From: Oscillospiraceae bacterium
Lineage (GTDB): Bacteria; Bacillota; Clostridia; Oscillospirales; Ruminococcaceae
Reading direction: 5' to 3'
Length of the DNA stretch: 42,535 nt
Assembly (NCBI GenBank): GCA_021769525.1
Contig: JAETSQ010000021.1
Coordinates: 1-42,535, forward strand
Under the pieces are notes generated by a model. It did no database searches. It was not told the origin of the DNA and saw only the letters and a program-made list of their open reading frames with translations. The translations under genes were made by a program, and so were the position numbers. Positions 15,254 through 23,483 of this stretch are shown here, one piece after another (the stretch's first letter is position 1; each line of letters begins with the position of its first letter).

Positions 15254-16515
15254 GGGGCGGGGACAGGGGCCCCTGGGACGCCGTCATCATCGGCGGCGGG
15301 GCCGCGGGGCTCCTCTGCGCCGGGTACGCCGCCCGCCGGGGGCTTTCCGTCCTGGTGGCGGAGGGGCGGGAGCGCCCGGCCCGGAAGATCTTAGTCACCG
15401 GCAAGGGCCGGTGCAACCTCACCAACAACTGCCCCCCGGAGGAATTTCTGAAAAACGTCTGCTCCAACCCGAAGTTCCTCTACAGCGCCATCTGGGGCTA
15501 TCCCCCCGCCGGCACCATGGCCCTCTTTGAGGAGCTGGGGGTCCCCCTCAAGACGGAGCGGGGGAACCGGGTCTACCCGGTGTCCGACAGCGCCAGGGAC
15601 ATCGCCGATGCCCTGGTGCGTTTTGCAAGGGATGCCGGGGCGGTCATCGTCCAGGCCAAGGCGGCGGAGATCCTCCTGGAGGAGGGGGCTGCCGTGGGGA
15701 TCCGCAGCGAGGCCGGGGAGGAGTACCGGGGGAAAAGCATCGTCCTCTGCGCCGGGGGGATGAGCTACCCCGGCACCGGCAGCGACGGCAGCGGCTTCCG
15801 CCTGGCCCGGCAGGCGGGGCACACCATCGTGCCTCCGCGGGGGAGCCTGGTGCCCGTCCTCTGCGCCGAGGACTGCTGCGGCCGGATGGCCGGTCTTTCC
15901 CTGAAGAACGTCACCCTCACCCTCCGGGAGGCGGGGAAGAAGAAGCCGCTCTTCCGGGAGTTGGGGGAGATGCTCTTCACCCATCAGGGGGTCTCCGGTC
16001 CCCTGGTCCTTTCCGCCAGTGCCCTGATGCGGAGACCCGCCGGGGAGTACCGCCTTTTCATCGATATGAAGCCCGCCCTGGACCCCGCCCAGCTGGATGC
16101 CCGCATCCTCCGGGATTTTTCCGATTCCCCCAACCGGGACCTGGGCAATGTCCTGGGGAGCCTGCTGCCCAGGGTCTTTATTCTCCCTGCCCTGGAGGCG
16201 GCGGAGCTTCCGCCGGATCGGAAGGTGCGGGAGGTGACCAGGGAGGAGCGCCGCCGCCTGGGAGAAGCGGTAAAGGATTTCCCCCTTACACCGGTAGCCC
16301 TGGGGCCGGTGGAGGAGGCGGTGGTCACCGCCGGAGGCGTCAAGGTCGCCGAGGTGGACCCCAAGACCATGGCCTCCCGCCTGGTGCCCGGCCTGTACTT
16401 TGCCGGGGAGGTGCTGGACGTGGACGCCCGCACCGGGGGCTTCAACCTCCAGATCGCCTTTGCCACCGGCTACGCCGCCGCCATGCACCTGCGGGGTGGG
16501 CCGCTCCTGGGGTGA
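15250..16515 (+). CDS. NAD(P)/FAD-dependent oxidoreductase, HI0933/BaiN family
   Basis: This is a 421-aa flavoprotein of the HI0933-like family. It has the dinucleotide-binding loop VIIGGGAAGL near residues 12-21, the family signature ARKILVTGKGRCNLTNN, LCAGGMSYPGTGSDGSG, and the C-terminal segment TAGGVKVAEVDPKTMASR with LYFAGEVLDVDARTGGFNLQ. The family includes BaiN, implicated in bile-acid dehydroxylation, but most members have no known substrate, so I do not assign one. The GTG start overlaps the stop of the RpiR-type gene. The two are co-transcribed. Confidence 0.93.
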   Translation: MRGGDRGPWDAVIIGGGAAGLLCAGYAARRGLSVLVAEGRERPARKILVTGKGRCNLTNNCPPEEFLKNVCSNPKFLYSAIWGYPPAGTMALFEELGVPLKTERGNRVYPVSDSARDIADALVRFARDAGAVIVQAKAAEILLEEGAAVGIRSEAGEEYRGKSIVLCAGGMSYPGTGSDGSGFRLARQAGHTIVPPRGSLVPVLCAEDCCGRMAGLSLKNVTLTLREAGKKKPLFRELGEMLFTHQGVSGPLVLSASALMRRPAGEYRLFIDMKPALDPAQLDARILRDFSDSPNRDLGNVLGSLLPRVFILPALEAAELPPDRKVREVTREERRRLGEAVKDFPLTPVALGPVEEAVVTAGGVKVAEVDPKTMASRLVPGLYFAGEVLDVDARTGGFNLQIAFATGYAAAMHLRGGPLLG

Positions 16516-16523
16516 GAAAACAG

Positions 16524-16551
16524 TTGCAAAATCCACTTTCTGTGGTACAAT
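16524..16551 (+). promoter_or_regulatory. Promoter of pduL
   Basis: TTGCAA (16524-16529), a 16-nt spacer and TACAAT (16546-16551) lie about 65 nt before the pduL start, just after the flavoprotein gene. Confidence 0.55.
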
Positions 16552-16616
16552 GGAATTTGTAAAAATACGCAGCCGGGTGCCGGCTGGCAAAACAGACAAC
16601 GGAGGTAGATAGAATC

Positions 16617-17192
16617 ATGGCCAAGGTACAGATCGAGACATCCGCCCGCCACGTCCATGTCACCCAGGAGACCCTGGAGACCCTCTTTGGCAAGGGTGCC
16701 AAGCTCACCCCCAAGAAGGACCTCTCCCAGCCTGGGCAGTTCGCCTGCGCCGAGCGCATCGACGTGGTAGGCCCCAAGCGCACCCTCTCCGGCGTTTCCA
16801 TCCTGGGCCCCTGCCGCAAGGCGGACCAGGTGGAGATCTCCCTCACCGATGCCCGGAGCATCGGCGTGGCCGCTCCCGTCCGGGAATCCGGCGACGTGGC
16901 CGGCACCCCCGGCTGCAAGCTGGTGGGCCCCTGCGGCGAGGTGGAGATCAAGGAGGGCGTCATCGCCGCCAAGCGCCACATCCACACCACCCCGGAGGAC
17001 GCCGCCGCCATGGGCGTTGCGGATAAGGAGATCGTCTCCCTGAAGGTGGAGACCGCCGACCGCACCACCATCTTCGGCGATGTTGTGGTCCGGGTGTCCC
17101 CCAACTTTGCCACCTATGCCCACTTCGATACCGATGAAGCCAACGCCGCCGGTATGTCCGGCGTGGTTTACGGCGAGATCATCAAGGGTTAA
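16617..17192 (+). CDS. pduL: Phosphate propanoyltransferase / phosphotransacetylase PduL
   Basis: PduL interconverts acyl-CoA and acyl-phosphate. It was first known from propanediol microcompartments but often serves as the housekeeping phosphotransacetylase in Clostridia. The 191-aa sequence has both zinc-binding His pairs: ARHVHVT (His12, His14) and RHIHTT (His121, His123). It also has ERIDVVGPKRTL. No encapsulation peptide is evident at the N-terminus and no shell or aldehyde dehydrogenase gene is nearby. A soluble role in acetate or propionate formation is therefore the likely one. It has its own promoter, a GGAGGT ribosome site and a strong terminator. Confidence 0.94.
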   Translation: MAKVQIETSARHVHVTQETLETLFGKGAKLTPKKDLSQPGQFACAERIDVVGPKRTLSGVSILGPCRKADQVEISLTDARSIGVAAPVRESGDVAGTPGCKLVGPCGEVEIKEGVIAAKRHIHTTPEDAAAMGVADKEIVSLKVETADRTTIFGDVVVRVSPNFATYAHFDTDEANAAGMSGVVYGEIIKG

Positions 17193-17204
17193 GCCCCGCT
17201 TCCC

Positions 17205-17242
17205 CATAAAAAAAGCCCGCCTCCCGGCGGGCTTTTTTTATG
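17205..17242. terminator. Bidirectional terminator between pduL and the BlaR1-like gene
   Basis: The stem GCCCGCC (17215-17221), loop TCCC, GGCGGGC (17226-17232) is flanked by seven A and seven T. The pairing extends to CAT...ATG. It serves both convergent genes. Confidence 0.92.
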
Positions 17243-17273
17243 GACGGTTTTTCTTCCCCGCCGGGGGAGGGTG

Positions 17274-18881
17274 TCAAGAGATTTCCTGTACAGGTACATC
17301 GATGTCGAAGAAGAGGAGCGGGTCCACCATAAGGTCATCCTGCATGACATAAACGCCGCATTGGTCCTCGTCGCCGTAGGTCAAACCTGTGCGTCCCGCG
17401 GTCCCCAGCACGTCCCCGGCGGAAACCCGCTGTCCCGGTTCCACCGCTACGGACTCCAGGAAGGTGTAGCGGACGGAGACCCCGTTTCCGCAGTCCAATA
17501 CAACATATTTTCCCAGGCGCCGCATCATACGTTCTTCTTCGTTCAGGTCTTCAAGGTCCTTCGCCTGTACCGCTGTAATTGTACCGTCAAATCCGGCGAG
17601 TACATTTTTATTGTCTCCTTCAACTACAAAGTAAAGGTAACGACTATACAGAAAAGGTTCTCTTTTTTGGTTTTCCCAGCTGAATACGTTGGAAGTGTTT
17701 AAGGGAGGCAGTAATGTATGTATAGAAGATGTCTGGCCTGGTACAGTCTGATCTATATATCCTAAAAGATTCTCTTCACTTTCTCGCTTGTTACCCAAAT
17801 CATGGGAGGCTTGCAACGCAGGATACAGTTGTTCCTGGGGCCCGGAAAGAACCGGCACCCGCATATCAAAGGGAAGAAAGCGGACCACTCCGGAATGCAG
17901 CATCAAAAAAGAGATGCAGATGCCCAGGAAGAGGATGCCCGGACTTTTCGGATCGGTGTGCCGCTGACGCAGGCGCCGGGACATAGCCCTGTAATCGGTC
18001 CCCACCCCGGATTGCGGCAATGGGAGCAGGGCGGAGCGCTTCTCGTCTTCTATGCGCAAAAAGGAAAGCAGCATCCTGCCGTAACACCGGGAGGCAGACG
18101 CATCGACACCTTTCAAAACAAACTCATCGCAGGCGATCTCGCAGTCCTCCACAAAGAGGCGGCTCAAGATCCACATCAGGGGATGGAACCAGTAGACCGC
18201 CACCACAATGGAGGCAAACATCTCCCAGAAGTTATCCCCGCGCTTGCAGTGGCAGAGCTCGTGGAGCAGGAGGAATTGCAGCCGCTGGGAATTTGCCGGC
18301 AGCCCCTGCGCCGGCAGCATAATGGCGGGGTGCAGCCACCCCAGTGTGATGGGGGAGGAGATCTCCTGGGATACGAGGATGGGCGGACAGCGCCTGATCC
18401 CCATCCGGCGGCAGTAGGTGCGGCAGCGTGCCCTTTGGTAGGGGGTGGTGACCGGGTACAGGCCGCGGCCGACCCGCTGGTTTATCATCCGGTTCTGGAA
18501 TATCGCGCGTACCGCCGAAAGAACAGCGACACAGAGCCAAAGCACCTCCCAGGGGAAGGCGGAGAGAGCCGGTGCAGGCTTTGCCGCTGTATCCGGAAGG
18601 TTTTGGGCCATAGTGGTGAGTTCGGTCCCCTGGAGGGGGAGCTCCGGCGAAAGAAGGGGGAGGGGAGGGACCGGGGCGGAGACCGGGAGCCGGACCAAAG
18701 GGCCGTAGTTGACACAGAGCGGCATCAGGAGCATCCCCACCAGGAGGATCTTTTTCAAGCGAAACAAGGCGCTTGCCCGGATGTGCTTTCGCAGCAAGGG
18801 GTCCAGCGCCATCACTGCCAGTATGGGCAGCGTCATTTGTATACCCACCGAAAGGACGGAGCGGAACAGGGACGGGACCAT
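17274..18881 (-). CDS. BlaR1-like M56 membrane metalloprotease with degenerate M23 (LytM-like) C-terminal domain
   Basis: This is a signal-transducing membrane protease of 535 aa. The N-terminal part has several hydrophobic segments. The M56 zinc site is HELCH (His207, Glu208, His211) with CEIACDE downstream (Glu248). A further membrane segment near 310-330 leads to an external domain at about 430-530. That domain has the M23 fold pattern (YVVLDCGNGVSVRYTFLE, VEPGQRVSAGDVLGTAGRTG) but lacks HxxxD and HxH, so it is probably a binding rather than a cutting domain. It starts 1 nt after the BlaI-type gene. By analogy with BlaR1, ligand binding outside would trigger cleavage of the repressor. The M23-like part and linker are more A/T-rich than usual here. 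Confidence 0.87.
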   Translation of the reverse strand: MVPSLFRSVLSVGIQMTLPILAVMALDPLLRKHIRASALFRLKKILLVGMLLMPLCVNYGPLVRLPVSAPVPPLPLLSPELPLQGTELTTMAQNLPDTAAKPAPALSAFPWEVLWLCVAVLSAVRAIFQNRMINQRVGRGLYPVTTPYQRARCRTYCRRMGIRRCPPILVSQEISSPITLGWLHPAIMLPAQGLPANSQRLQFLLLHELCHCKRGDNFWEMFASIVVAVYWFHPLMWILSRLFVEDCEIACDEFVLKGVDASASRCYGRMLLSFLRIEDEKRSALLPLPQSGVGTDYRAMSRRLRQRHTDPKSPGILFLGICISFLMLHSGVVRFLPFDMRVPVLSGPQEQLYPALQASHDLGNKRESEENLLGYIDQTVPGQTSSIHTLLPPLNTSNVFSWENQKREPFLYSRYLYFVVEGDNKNVLAGFDGTITAVQAKDLEDLNEEERMMRRLGKYVVLDCGNGVSVRYTFLESVAVEPGQRVSAGDVLGTAGRTGLTYGDEDQCGVYVMQDDLMVDPLLFFDIDVPVQEIS

Positions 18882-18882
18882 G

Positions 18883-19266
18883 TCAATCCCCCAGTTTGGA
18901 TACGATGTCCTCCAGCTTTTGCAGCTCGTCCTTGGTCAGCCGCCCGTCCGCCAGGGTGGAGACCATCTGGAAAACCGAGTTTCCGAAGTGCTGGCACAGG
19001 AACCCGCTGGTGGCCTTCTTCAGGTAGGTCTGCTTATCCACCAGGACCGCGTAGTACCGGTCCGAGCCCTGCTTGGCAACCGCCAGGTAGTGCCGCTTCA
19101 CCAGGCGGTCCAGGAGGGTCCGTATGGTGGAGGTGCCCCAGGTGGAGCCGTTTTCCTGGAGCCTGGCAATGATCTGCTTCACCGTCAAAGTGACCGGGGA
19201 ATCCCAAATGGTCTGCATCACCAGGAGTTCGGCATCGGGGATACGGCGTTTTTCCTTGGCAGGCAA
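18883..19266 (-). CDS. BlaI/MecI/CopY family repressor
   Basis: This is a winged-helix repressor of about 127 aa: IPDAELLVMQTIWDSPV, TVKQIIARLQ, TWGTSTIRTLLDRLVKR, then a C-terminal dimer region. A TTG start at 19266 is preferred (MPAKEKRRIPDAEL) because AAGGGG lies 9 nt upstream; a GTG at 19275 overlaps the ribosome site. It is followed immediately by the BlaR1-like protease. The repeats at 19298-19320 overlap its own promoter, so autorepression relieved by proteolysis is the expected mode. The regulated output may be the operon itself and possibly the divergent secreted protein gene. Confidence 0.93.
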   Translation of the reverse strand: MPAKEKRRIPDAELLVMQTIWDSPVTLTVKQIIARLQENGSTWGTSTIRTLLDRLVKRHYLAVAKQGSDRYYAVLVDKQTYLKKATSGFLCQHFGNSVFQMVSTLADGRLTKDELQKLEDIVSKLGD

Positions 19267-19297
19267 AAAAATCACCCCTTCGTTTGCGCATTTTTTA

Positions 19298-19320
19298 TAG
19301 TATTATACGATATTATACTA
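19298..19320. promoter_or_regulatory. Candidate BlaI-type operator overlapping the promoter -10
   Basis: This 23-bp site has outer arms TAGTAT / ATACTA in inverted orientation. On the minus strand it has two direct copies of GTATAATA spaced 10 bp apart. The minus-strand promoter is TTGACA (19343-19338), a 17-nt spacer and TAGTAT (19320-19315), so the site covers the -10. Binding by the adjacent repressor is inference. Confidence 0.6.
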
Positions 19321-19361
19321 GCTTATTATTCGGAGGATGTCAAGGCGTCCCGGATTGGATA

Positions 19362-19390
19362 TTTACAAATTTACAGATGTCTTATATAAT
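19362..19390 (+). promoter_or_regulatory. Promoter of the small secreted protein gene
   Basis: TTTACA (19362-19367), a 17-nt spacer and TATAAT (19385-19390) form a strong promoter. It is divergent from the BlaI promoter and about 40 nt away from its operator. Confidence 0.65.
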
Positions 19391-19473
19391 AAAAGCAAAG
19401 ACACCAGGAAAGTGACACACGACGCACAAGGTTCTGTCCCTATTATGTTTGAAAAGAGAAAGGACGATGAAGT

Positions 19474-19866
19474 ATGAAAAAGTTGACAGCGGTCCTGCTG
19501 GCCTGTGTGATGCTGTTTTCGGTGGCCTTTGCCCTTCCTATGAGTTTTTCCGTTATGCCTCGCACGGGATATTTCAATAAAGAAATAGATGTGGCCTCTG
19601 GGAAAACATGGACTTCCAGTAAATATGCGATCCCGTCGAGCTATCCATATGTCTACCTTGATGCGGATTTGACAGGCGGCGGCACGGTGACAGTTGAACT
19701 GTATGGGACCAATTCCACCAGCTCAAGCGGAACAAAACTGGGGACGCTTACGGTGAACAGCGTGGGCCACGGTTTGAGTGCAACGAACAGCTATAATTAT
19801 TATTACATGAAGGCTATCAATAACTCCGGCACCTATTCCGCGGTCGTTATCATGCTGTACGCCTAA
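19474..19866 (+). CDS. Small secreted protein of unknown function
   Basis: This is a 130-aa product with a clear signal peptide (MKKLTAVLLACVMLFSVAFA). The mature part is rich in Ser, Thr, Tyr and Gly: VYLDADLTGGGTVTVELYG, then NSTSSSGTKLGTLTV. It reads like a small beta-sandwich domain. I do not recognise a family. Its codons are markedly more A/T-rich than those of nearby genes, suggesting later acquisition together with the BlaI/BlaR1 pair. A ribosome site (AAAGGA) and promoter are present. It could be an output of the BlaI system, but only the proximity supports that. Confidence 0.75.
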   Translation: MKKLTAVLLACVMLFSVAFALPMSFSVMPRTGYFNKEIDVASGKTWTSSKYAIPSSYPYVYLDADLTGGGTVTVELYGTNSTSSSGTKLGTLTVNSVGHGLSATNSYNYYYMKAINNSGTYSAVVIMLYA

Positions 19867-19921
19867 CATTGAAGATTACCTTTTTTCCTGGTGTCCGATA
19901 CGGGCCGTCCCGGTCCGGCAG

Positions 19922-19958
19922 AAGGCGCGCCTCCCCGCAAAGGGAAGGCGCGCCTTTT
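19922..19958. terminator. Terminator between the secreted protein gene and the hydrolase gene
   Basis: AAGGCGCGCCT (19922-19932) pairs perfectly with AGGCGCGCCTT (19946-19956), followed by T residues. It is bidirectional between two convergent genes. Confidence 0.85.
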
Positions 19959-19983
19959 GTGGTTTCGCAGGTCCGGAAAGCGG

Positions 19984-20955
19984 TCAGTCCTCCATCTCCA
20001 TGGCGGGGTCCGGGGCCCGCAGGGCCATGGTCTTTTCCAGCCACTGCAAGAGGTCCTGCCGGACCTCCTCCTGCTGGGTCTCGTTGAACATCTCGTGACG
20101 TCCGCCGGGGTAGAGCTTCAGCTCCACGTTCCGGCAGCCCGCTTTGGTGAGGTTTTGGTGCACCTCGCGGGGCCCCGCCCCCATGGAGCCCACCGGGTCC
20201 TGGTCCCCGGAGAGGATGTAGACAGGCAGGCCCTGGGGGATATTTGCGTACCACTGGGCGGAGGTGCACTCCTCCAGCATGGAGAAGAGCTCGTAGTAGG
20301 CGGAAACGGTGAACTTAAAGGCGCAAAGGGGGTCCCGCAGATAAGCCTCGCACACCGCAGGGTCTTTGCTCAACCAGTCCACCGGGGTCTTGGCGCCGGG
20401 GATCGCCTTGGAAAAGCTGCCGTTGGCCAGGTCGTACACCTTTTCGGAGATGTACCGGGGCCCCTTCACCAGCTCCACCCCGCGGGCCAGGGCCTTCCCC
20501 GCCGGGGCGGCGGGATTCCTGCCCGCGGTGCCGCTGAGGATGAGCCCGTCCAGGCTCTGCCCGAACCGCCGGGCGTAGAGCCGGGCGATGAAGGACCCCA
20601 TGCTGTGCCCAAGGAGAAAGTAGGGAACGCCGGGGTACCGCCCGGAGACCTCCCGGCGCAGCAGCTCCAGATCCTCCACCAGGAACTTGCGGGAGCCGCG
20701 GGGGCCGAAGTACCCCAGCTTCTCCCGGTTCAGCAGGGCGGTGGAGCCGTGGCCCAGATGGTCGTTGCCGCAGAAGACGAGCCCCGCCTCGCAGAGCGCC
20801 CGCGCCAACGCCTCGTACCGGCCCGCATATTCGCACATCCCATGGCTGAGCTGCACCACCCCCCGGACCACTGTCCCCTCATCGGGGGTAAAGATCAGGG
20901 CGGAGACCCTCCATTTTCCGTTGGAGGAAGGATAGGTAAAAACTTCTCGGTTCAA
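19984..20955 (-). CDS. Alpha/beta hydrolase, monoacylglycerol lipase-like (serine aminopeptidase S33 fold)
   Basis: This is a 323-aa soluble serine hydrolase. It has HGMCEYAGRYEALARAL, NDHLGHGST, the nucleophile elbow GHSMGS (Ser118), the acid in SGDQDPVG and the base in GGRHEMFNE. The pattern matches lysophospholipase/monoacylglycerol lipases. The start is TTG at 20955 with AAGGGAAG upstream. It lies 42 nt behind the Usp-like gene on the same strand, so co-transcription is possible. No signal peptide is present. Confidence 0.9.
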   Translation of the reverse strand: MNREVFTYPSSNGKWRVSALIFTPDEGTVVRGVVQLSHGMCEYAGRYEALARALCEAGLVFCGNDHLGHGSTALLNREKLGYFGPRGSRKFLVEDLELLRREVSGRYPGVPYFLLGHSMGSFIARLYARRFGQSLDGLILSGTAGRNPAAPAGKALARGVELVKGPRYISEKVYDLANGSFSKAIPGAKTPVDWLSKDPAVCEAYLRDPLCAFKFTVSAYYELFSMLEECTSAQWYANIPQGLPVYILSGDQDPVGSMGAGPREVHQNLTKAGCRNVELKLYPGGRHEMFNETQQEEVRQDLLQWLEKTMALRAPDPAMEMED

Positions 20956-20997
20956 GAAAATTCTTCCCTTCGTTTGATTTTTGCCGTCCCGTTCGCT

Positions 20998-21477
20998 TCA
21001 GGACTCCGCCAGCCGCGGGGCAGGGGGGAGCAGGAGCGTGTTCAGGGGCGGCAGGCCGGTGCGGTCCGCGATGTTCACCGGGCGGAGGCTCCCGTCGTGC
21101 CCCACCATGTAGAAGTCCACATCCTCAAAGCGCATCCAGAGCCTTTGGAGCAGGGTGCTGCCCTCCCCCGGCAGGCCGGTGATGACAGCGGCGGGGCGGC
21201 GCTGCCGGATCAGCTCCCCCAAAAACCGCTCCGGATGGTCGCTGTAATGGATGGTCATGGAGGCGTTGTTGTCCCGGCTGGCCTGGAAGAGATACTCAAT
21301 GGCCTGGGGGTTCTGTTCCACACCGGGGGAGGCGACGTTCACCACCTCCAGGGAGATGCCCTCCTGTACTGCCAGCTGCCGCCCGGCGGTGATGAGCCTG
21401 CGGCAGCGGAATTGATCGGTGACCAGCACCATGGCCGCAGGCGCCTGTCTGCCTGGGGTGCCCATGGTCTCTATCAT
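20998..21477 (-). CDS. Universal stress protein / KdpD-like nucleotide-binding fold protein
   Basis: The 159-aa product has a Rossmann-like pattern: AAMVLVTDQFRCRRLITAGRQLA at the start, LEVVNVASPG, then MTIHYSDHPERFLGELIRQ and AAVITGLPGEGSTLLQRLW. It resembles the Usp domain seen in KdpD and stand-alone Usp proteins, but weakly. The start at 21477 was chosen for the AGGAGAG spacing. It is divergent from rex, whose promoter lies between them, so the two may be co-regulated. Its function is unknown. Confidence 0.55.
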   Translation of the reverse strand: MIETMGTPGRQAPAAMVLVTDQFRCRRLITAGRQLAVQEGISLEVVNVASPGVEQNPQAIEYLFQASRDNNASMTIHYSDHPERFLGELIRQRRPAAVITGLPGEGSTLLQRLWMRFEDVDFYMVGHDGSLRPVNIADRTGLPPLNTLLLPPAPRLAES

Positions 21478-21641
21478 AGCTCGTTTCTCTCCTGTCATTC
21501 TGTGATGTTTCCCGGCCCAGGGCCCCGAAGCGCCCTGCCTTATGTTCAGTATAAACGAAATCCCCCCGTTTTGGAATGCCTTTCGGGGAAATTTAACCGA
21601 AAGTTTTCATTTGTTTCAAAAAACCGGAAAACGCCATTTAT

Positions 21642-21670
21642 TTGACAAACACTGCGGAAAGGGGTAAAAT
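21642..21670 (+). promoter_or_regulatory. Promoter of rex
   Basis: TTGACA (21642-21647), a 17-nt spacer and TAAAAT (21665-21670) form a consensus-strength sigma-A promoter about 50 nt before the rex start. I did not find a convincing Rex operator (TTGT...ACAA dyad) over it. Confidence 0.8.
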
Positions 21671-21722
21671 GTTTGTTACAGCCAGCAGAACGTAAGCCCG
21701 CCGGAGAAAGGGAGCGATCGTC

Positions 21723-22391
21723 TTGAAATATGACCGGCCTGTTTCCACATCGGTTATCCGCCGCCTGCCCCGTTATTACCGCTTTTTGGGTGAGCTCCTG
21801 GAGAGGGGGATCAACCGCATCTCCTCCAAGGAGCTTTCCGCCCTGATGAAGATCACCGCCTCCCAGATCCGCCAGGATCTCAACTGCTTCGGCGGCTTTG
21901 GGCAGCAGGGATACGGCTATCAGGTAGAGCTTTTGCACCGGGAGATCGGCGAGATACTGGGCCTGGGCAAGGAGATCCCGGCCATTCTGGTGGGGGCGGG
22001 CAACCTGGGTAAGGCGGTGGCCCCCCAGCTCTATTCCAAGAAGCGGGGCTTCCGCCTGGTGGGCGCCTTTGATGAGGACAAAAAGCTGGTGGGCACCACC
22101 CTGCGGGGGAGCGGCGTGGTGGTCTACCACATCGATACCCTGGAGGAGTTCTGCCGGGAGCACCAGCCCCAGGTGGCGGTCATCTGCGTCCCCAAGGACG
22201 CTGCCGCCAAGCTGGCGGACCGGCTCATCCGGGCGGGGATCACAGGCTTCTGGAACTTCTCCTCCTACGATTTTGCCTGCCTCCACGATAACATCACCAC
22301 CGTCAACGTTCACCTGGGGGACAGTGCCATGACCCTCTCCTACCTGATGAACCATATGGATGAGGAAGGACAGACCAATACGCTGCGGTAA
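21723..22391 (+). CDS. rex: Redox-sensing transcriptional repressor Rex
   Basis: Rex senses the NADH/NAD+ ratio and represses fermentation and hydrogen genes. The 222-aa sequence has the N-terminal winged helix (SVIRRLPRYYRFLGELLERG, SSKELSALMKITASQIRQDL, FGGFGQQGYGY). It also has a Rossmann NADH-binding domain (AILVGAGNLGKAV, VGAFDEDKKLVG, VAVICVPKDAA, and FWNFSSYDF near the end). The start codon is TTG at 21723 with AAAGGGAG upstream. The next gene, 28 nt on, may be co-transcribed. Confidence 0.97.
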   Translation: MKYDRPVSTSVIRRLPRYYRFLGELLERGINRISSKELSALMKITASQIRQDLNCFGGFGQQGYGYQVELLHREIGEILGLGKEIPAILVGAGNLGKAVAPQLYSKKRGFRLVGAFDEDKKLVGTTLRGSGVVVYHIDTLEEFCREHQPQVAVICVPKDAAAKLADRLIRAGITGFWNFSSYDFACLHDNITTVNVHLGDSAMTLSYLMNHMDEEGQTNTLR

Positions 22392-22419
22392 ACGCGCCGC
22401 AAAAAAAGGAGGAAGCACC

Positions 22420-22716
22420 ATGGTGACCCATCACGCCGCCCGGCACGCGGTAAAGCTGGTCAATAAGCGCACCCTGAAATTTCTGGCCGTCCTGGGGACG
22501 GTGATGGCGGTGTGCACCGCCGTGATGTCCGCCCTGGGGGCGCTGCTGATGGTGCGCCAGCTCCAGCTGGTCTCCGCCCAGCGCAAGGCCCTGCCGGTGC
22601 TCCAGGAGGCGGCCCAGCTCTACCTGGAGAAGAACGCCCCGGAACGGAAGGCCCCCGCCCCCCGGAAGAAAAAATTCCTGCGCCCGGAGGTCCGGGAAGA
22701 GGACCCGGAGGAATAA
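22420..22716 (+). CDS. Small membrane protein of unknown function
   Basis: The 98-aa product has one long hydrophobic segment at about residues 19-46, a short N-terminal basic stretch and a highly charged C-terminal tail (ERKAPAPRKKKFLRPE then an acidic end). No family was recognised. The ATG at 22420 has AAAAGGAGG upstream, so translation is well supported. It follows rex closely and ends at a terminator. Confidence 0.65.
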   Translation: MVTHHAARHAVKLVNKRTLKFLAVLGTVMAVCTAVMSALGALLMVRQLQLVSAQRKALPVLQEAAQLYLEKNAPERKAPAPRKKKFLRPEVREEDPEE

Positions 22717-22753
22717 CGGGCCCGCCTCAAATCATTCATCGGCCATAATGCCC

Positions 22754-22777
22754 AAAAGCCCCGGAGAGGGCTTTTTT
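22754..22777 (+). terminator. Terminator of the rex operon
   Basis: AAAAGCCC (22754-22761), a 6-nt loop, GGGCTTTT (22768-22775) and further T form a standard intrinsic terminator. Confidence 0.85.
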
Positions 22778-22810
22778 CTGTCCCTCCAGGCACCCCGGAG
22801 AGACAGCAAA

Positions 22811-22843
22811 GCGGCACGGAGCAGATAAGCTGTTCCGTGCCGC
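22811..22843. terminator. Perfect hairpin at the 3' end of the rubrerythrin gene
   Basis: GCGGCACGGA (22811-22820) pairs perfectly with TCCGTGCCGC (22834-22843) around a 13-nt loop. It lies about 30 nt past the rubrerythrin stop on the minus strand. There is no strong U-run, so it may be a mRNA-stabilising or weak terminating structure. Confidence 0.55.
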
Positions 22844-22872
22844 AGAAAAAGCGCTTTTGTGTTTTGGGGAGA

Positions 22873-23421
22873 TTATTTGCCGAAGTAGCGCTTCAGCAGG
22901 CCGGCAAAGGCGCGGCCGTGGCGGGCCTCGTCGCGGGCCATCTCGTGGACGGTGTCATGGATGGCATCCAGGCCCAGCTCCTTGGCCTTCTTGGCCAGGG
23001 CGGTCTTGCCGGCGGTGGCGCCGTTCTCGGCCTCTACGCGCATCTCCAGGTTCTTCTTGGTGCTGTCGGTGACCACTTCGCCCAGCAGCTCGGCGAACTT
23101 GGCGGCGTGCTCGGCCTCCTCGTAGGCGGCCTTCTCCCAGTACAGGCCGATTTCGGGGTAGCCCTCCCGGTGGGCGACGCGGGCCATGGCCAGGTACATA
23201 CCGACCTCGGTGCACTCGCCGGTGAAGTTCATGCGCAGACCTTCCAGGATCTCCTCATCGACGCCGGCGGCAACGCCCACCACGTGCTCGGCGGCCCAGG
23301 ACATCTGGCCCTCCTCCTGCTTCTGGAACTTAGAGGCGGGAGCCTTGCACTGGGGGCAGAATTCGGGGGCGGCGTCCCCCTCGTAAACATAACCGCAGAC
23401 GGTGCAGACAAACTTAGCCAT
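22873..23421 (-). CDS. Reverse rubrerythrin (rubredoxin domain N-terminal)
   Basis: This is a peroxide- and oxygen-detoxifying enzyme of anaerobes. The rubredoxin domain is at the N-terminus (CTVCGY Cys6/Cys9 and CPQC Cys22/Cys25), followed by a di-iron four-helix domain. That order is the reverse of classical rubrerythrin. Di-iron ligands are visible in [36 protein letters not shown] and [15 protein letters not shown]. The length is 182 aa from the ATG at 23421, which has AAGGAGTG upstream. A strong promoter with a dyad at +1 suggests it is repressed until oxidative stress. Confidence 0.94.
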   Translation of the reverse strand: MAKFVCTVCGYVYEGDAAPEFCPQCKAPASKFQKQEEGQMSWAAEHVVGVAAGVDEEILEGLRMNFTGECTEVGMYLAMARVAHREGYPEIGLYWEKAAYEEAEHAAKFAELLGEVVTDSTKKNLEMRVEAENGATAGKTALAKKAKELGLDAIHDTVHEMARDEARHGRAFAGLLKRYFGK

Positions 23422-23455
23422 TTTGCAGTACACTCCTTTTTCTTTAAAGATCTAA

Positions 23456-23476
23456 AATCAATAATTGTTATCGATT
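23456..23476. promoter_or_regulatory. Operator-like dyad at the rubrerythrin transcription start
   Basis: AATCAATAA (23456-23464), a 3-bp centre and TTATCGATT (23468-23476) form 9-bp arms with one mismatch. The site lies directly downstream of the -10, covering the predicted start site. Size and A/T content recall Fur/PerR-family boxes, and PerR would suit the gene. The assignment is inference. Confidence 0.6.
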
Positions 23477-23483
23477 TTTATCT

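Noticed and set aside
21600-21700. Rex operator for autoregulation
   Set aside because: The TTTGACAAAC and TTTGTTACA strings do not form the expected TTGT...ACAA dyad.
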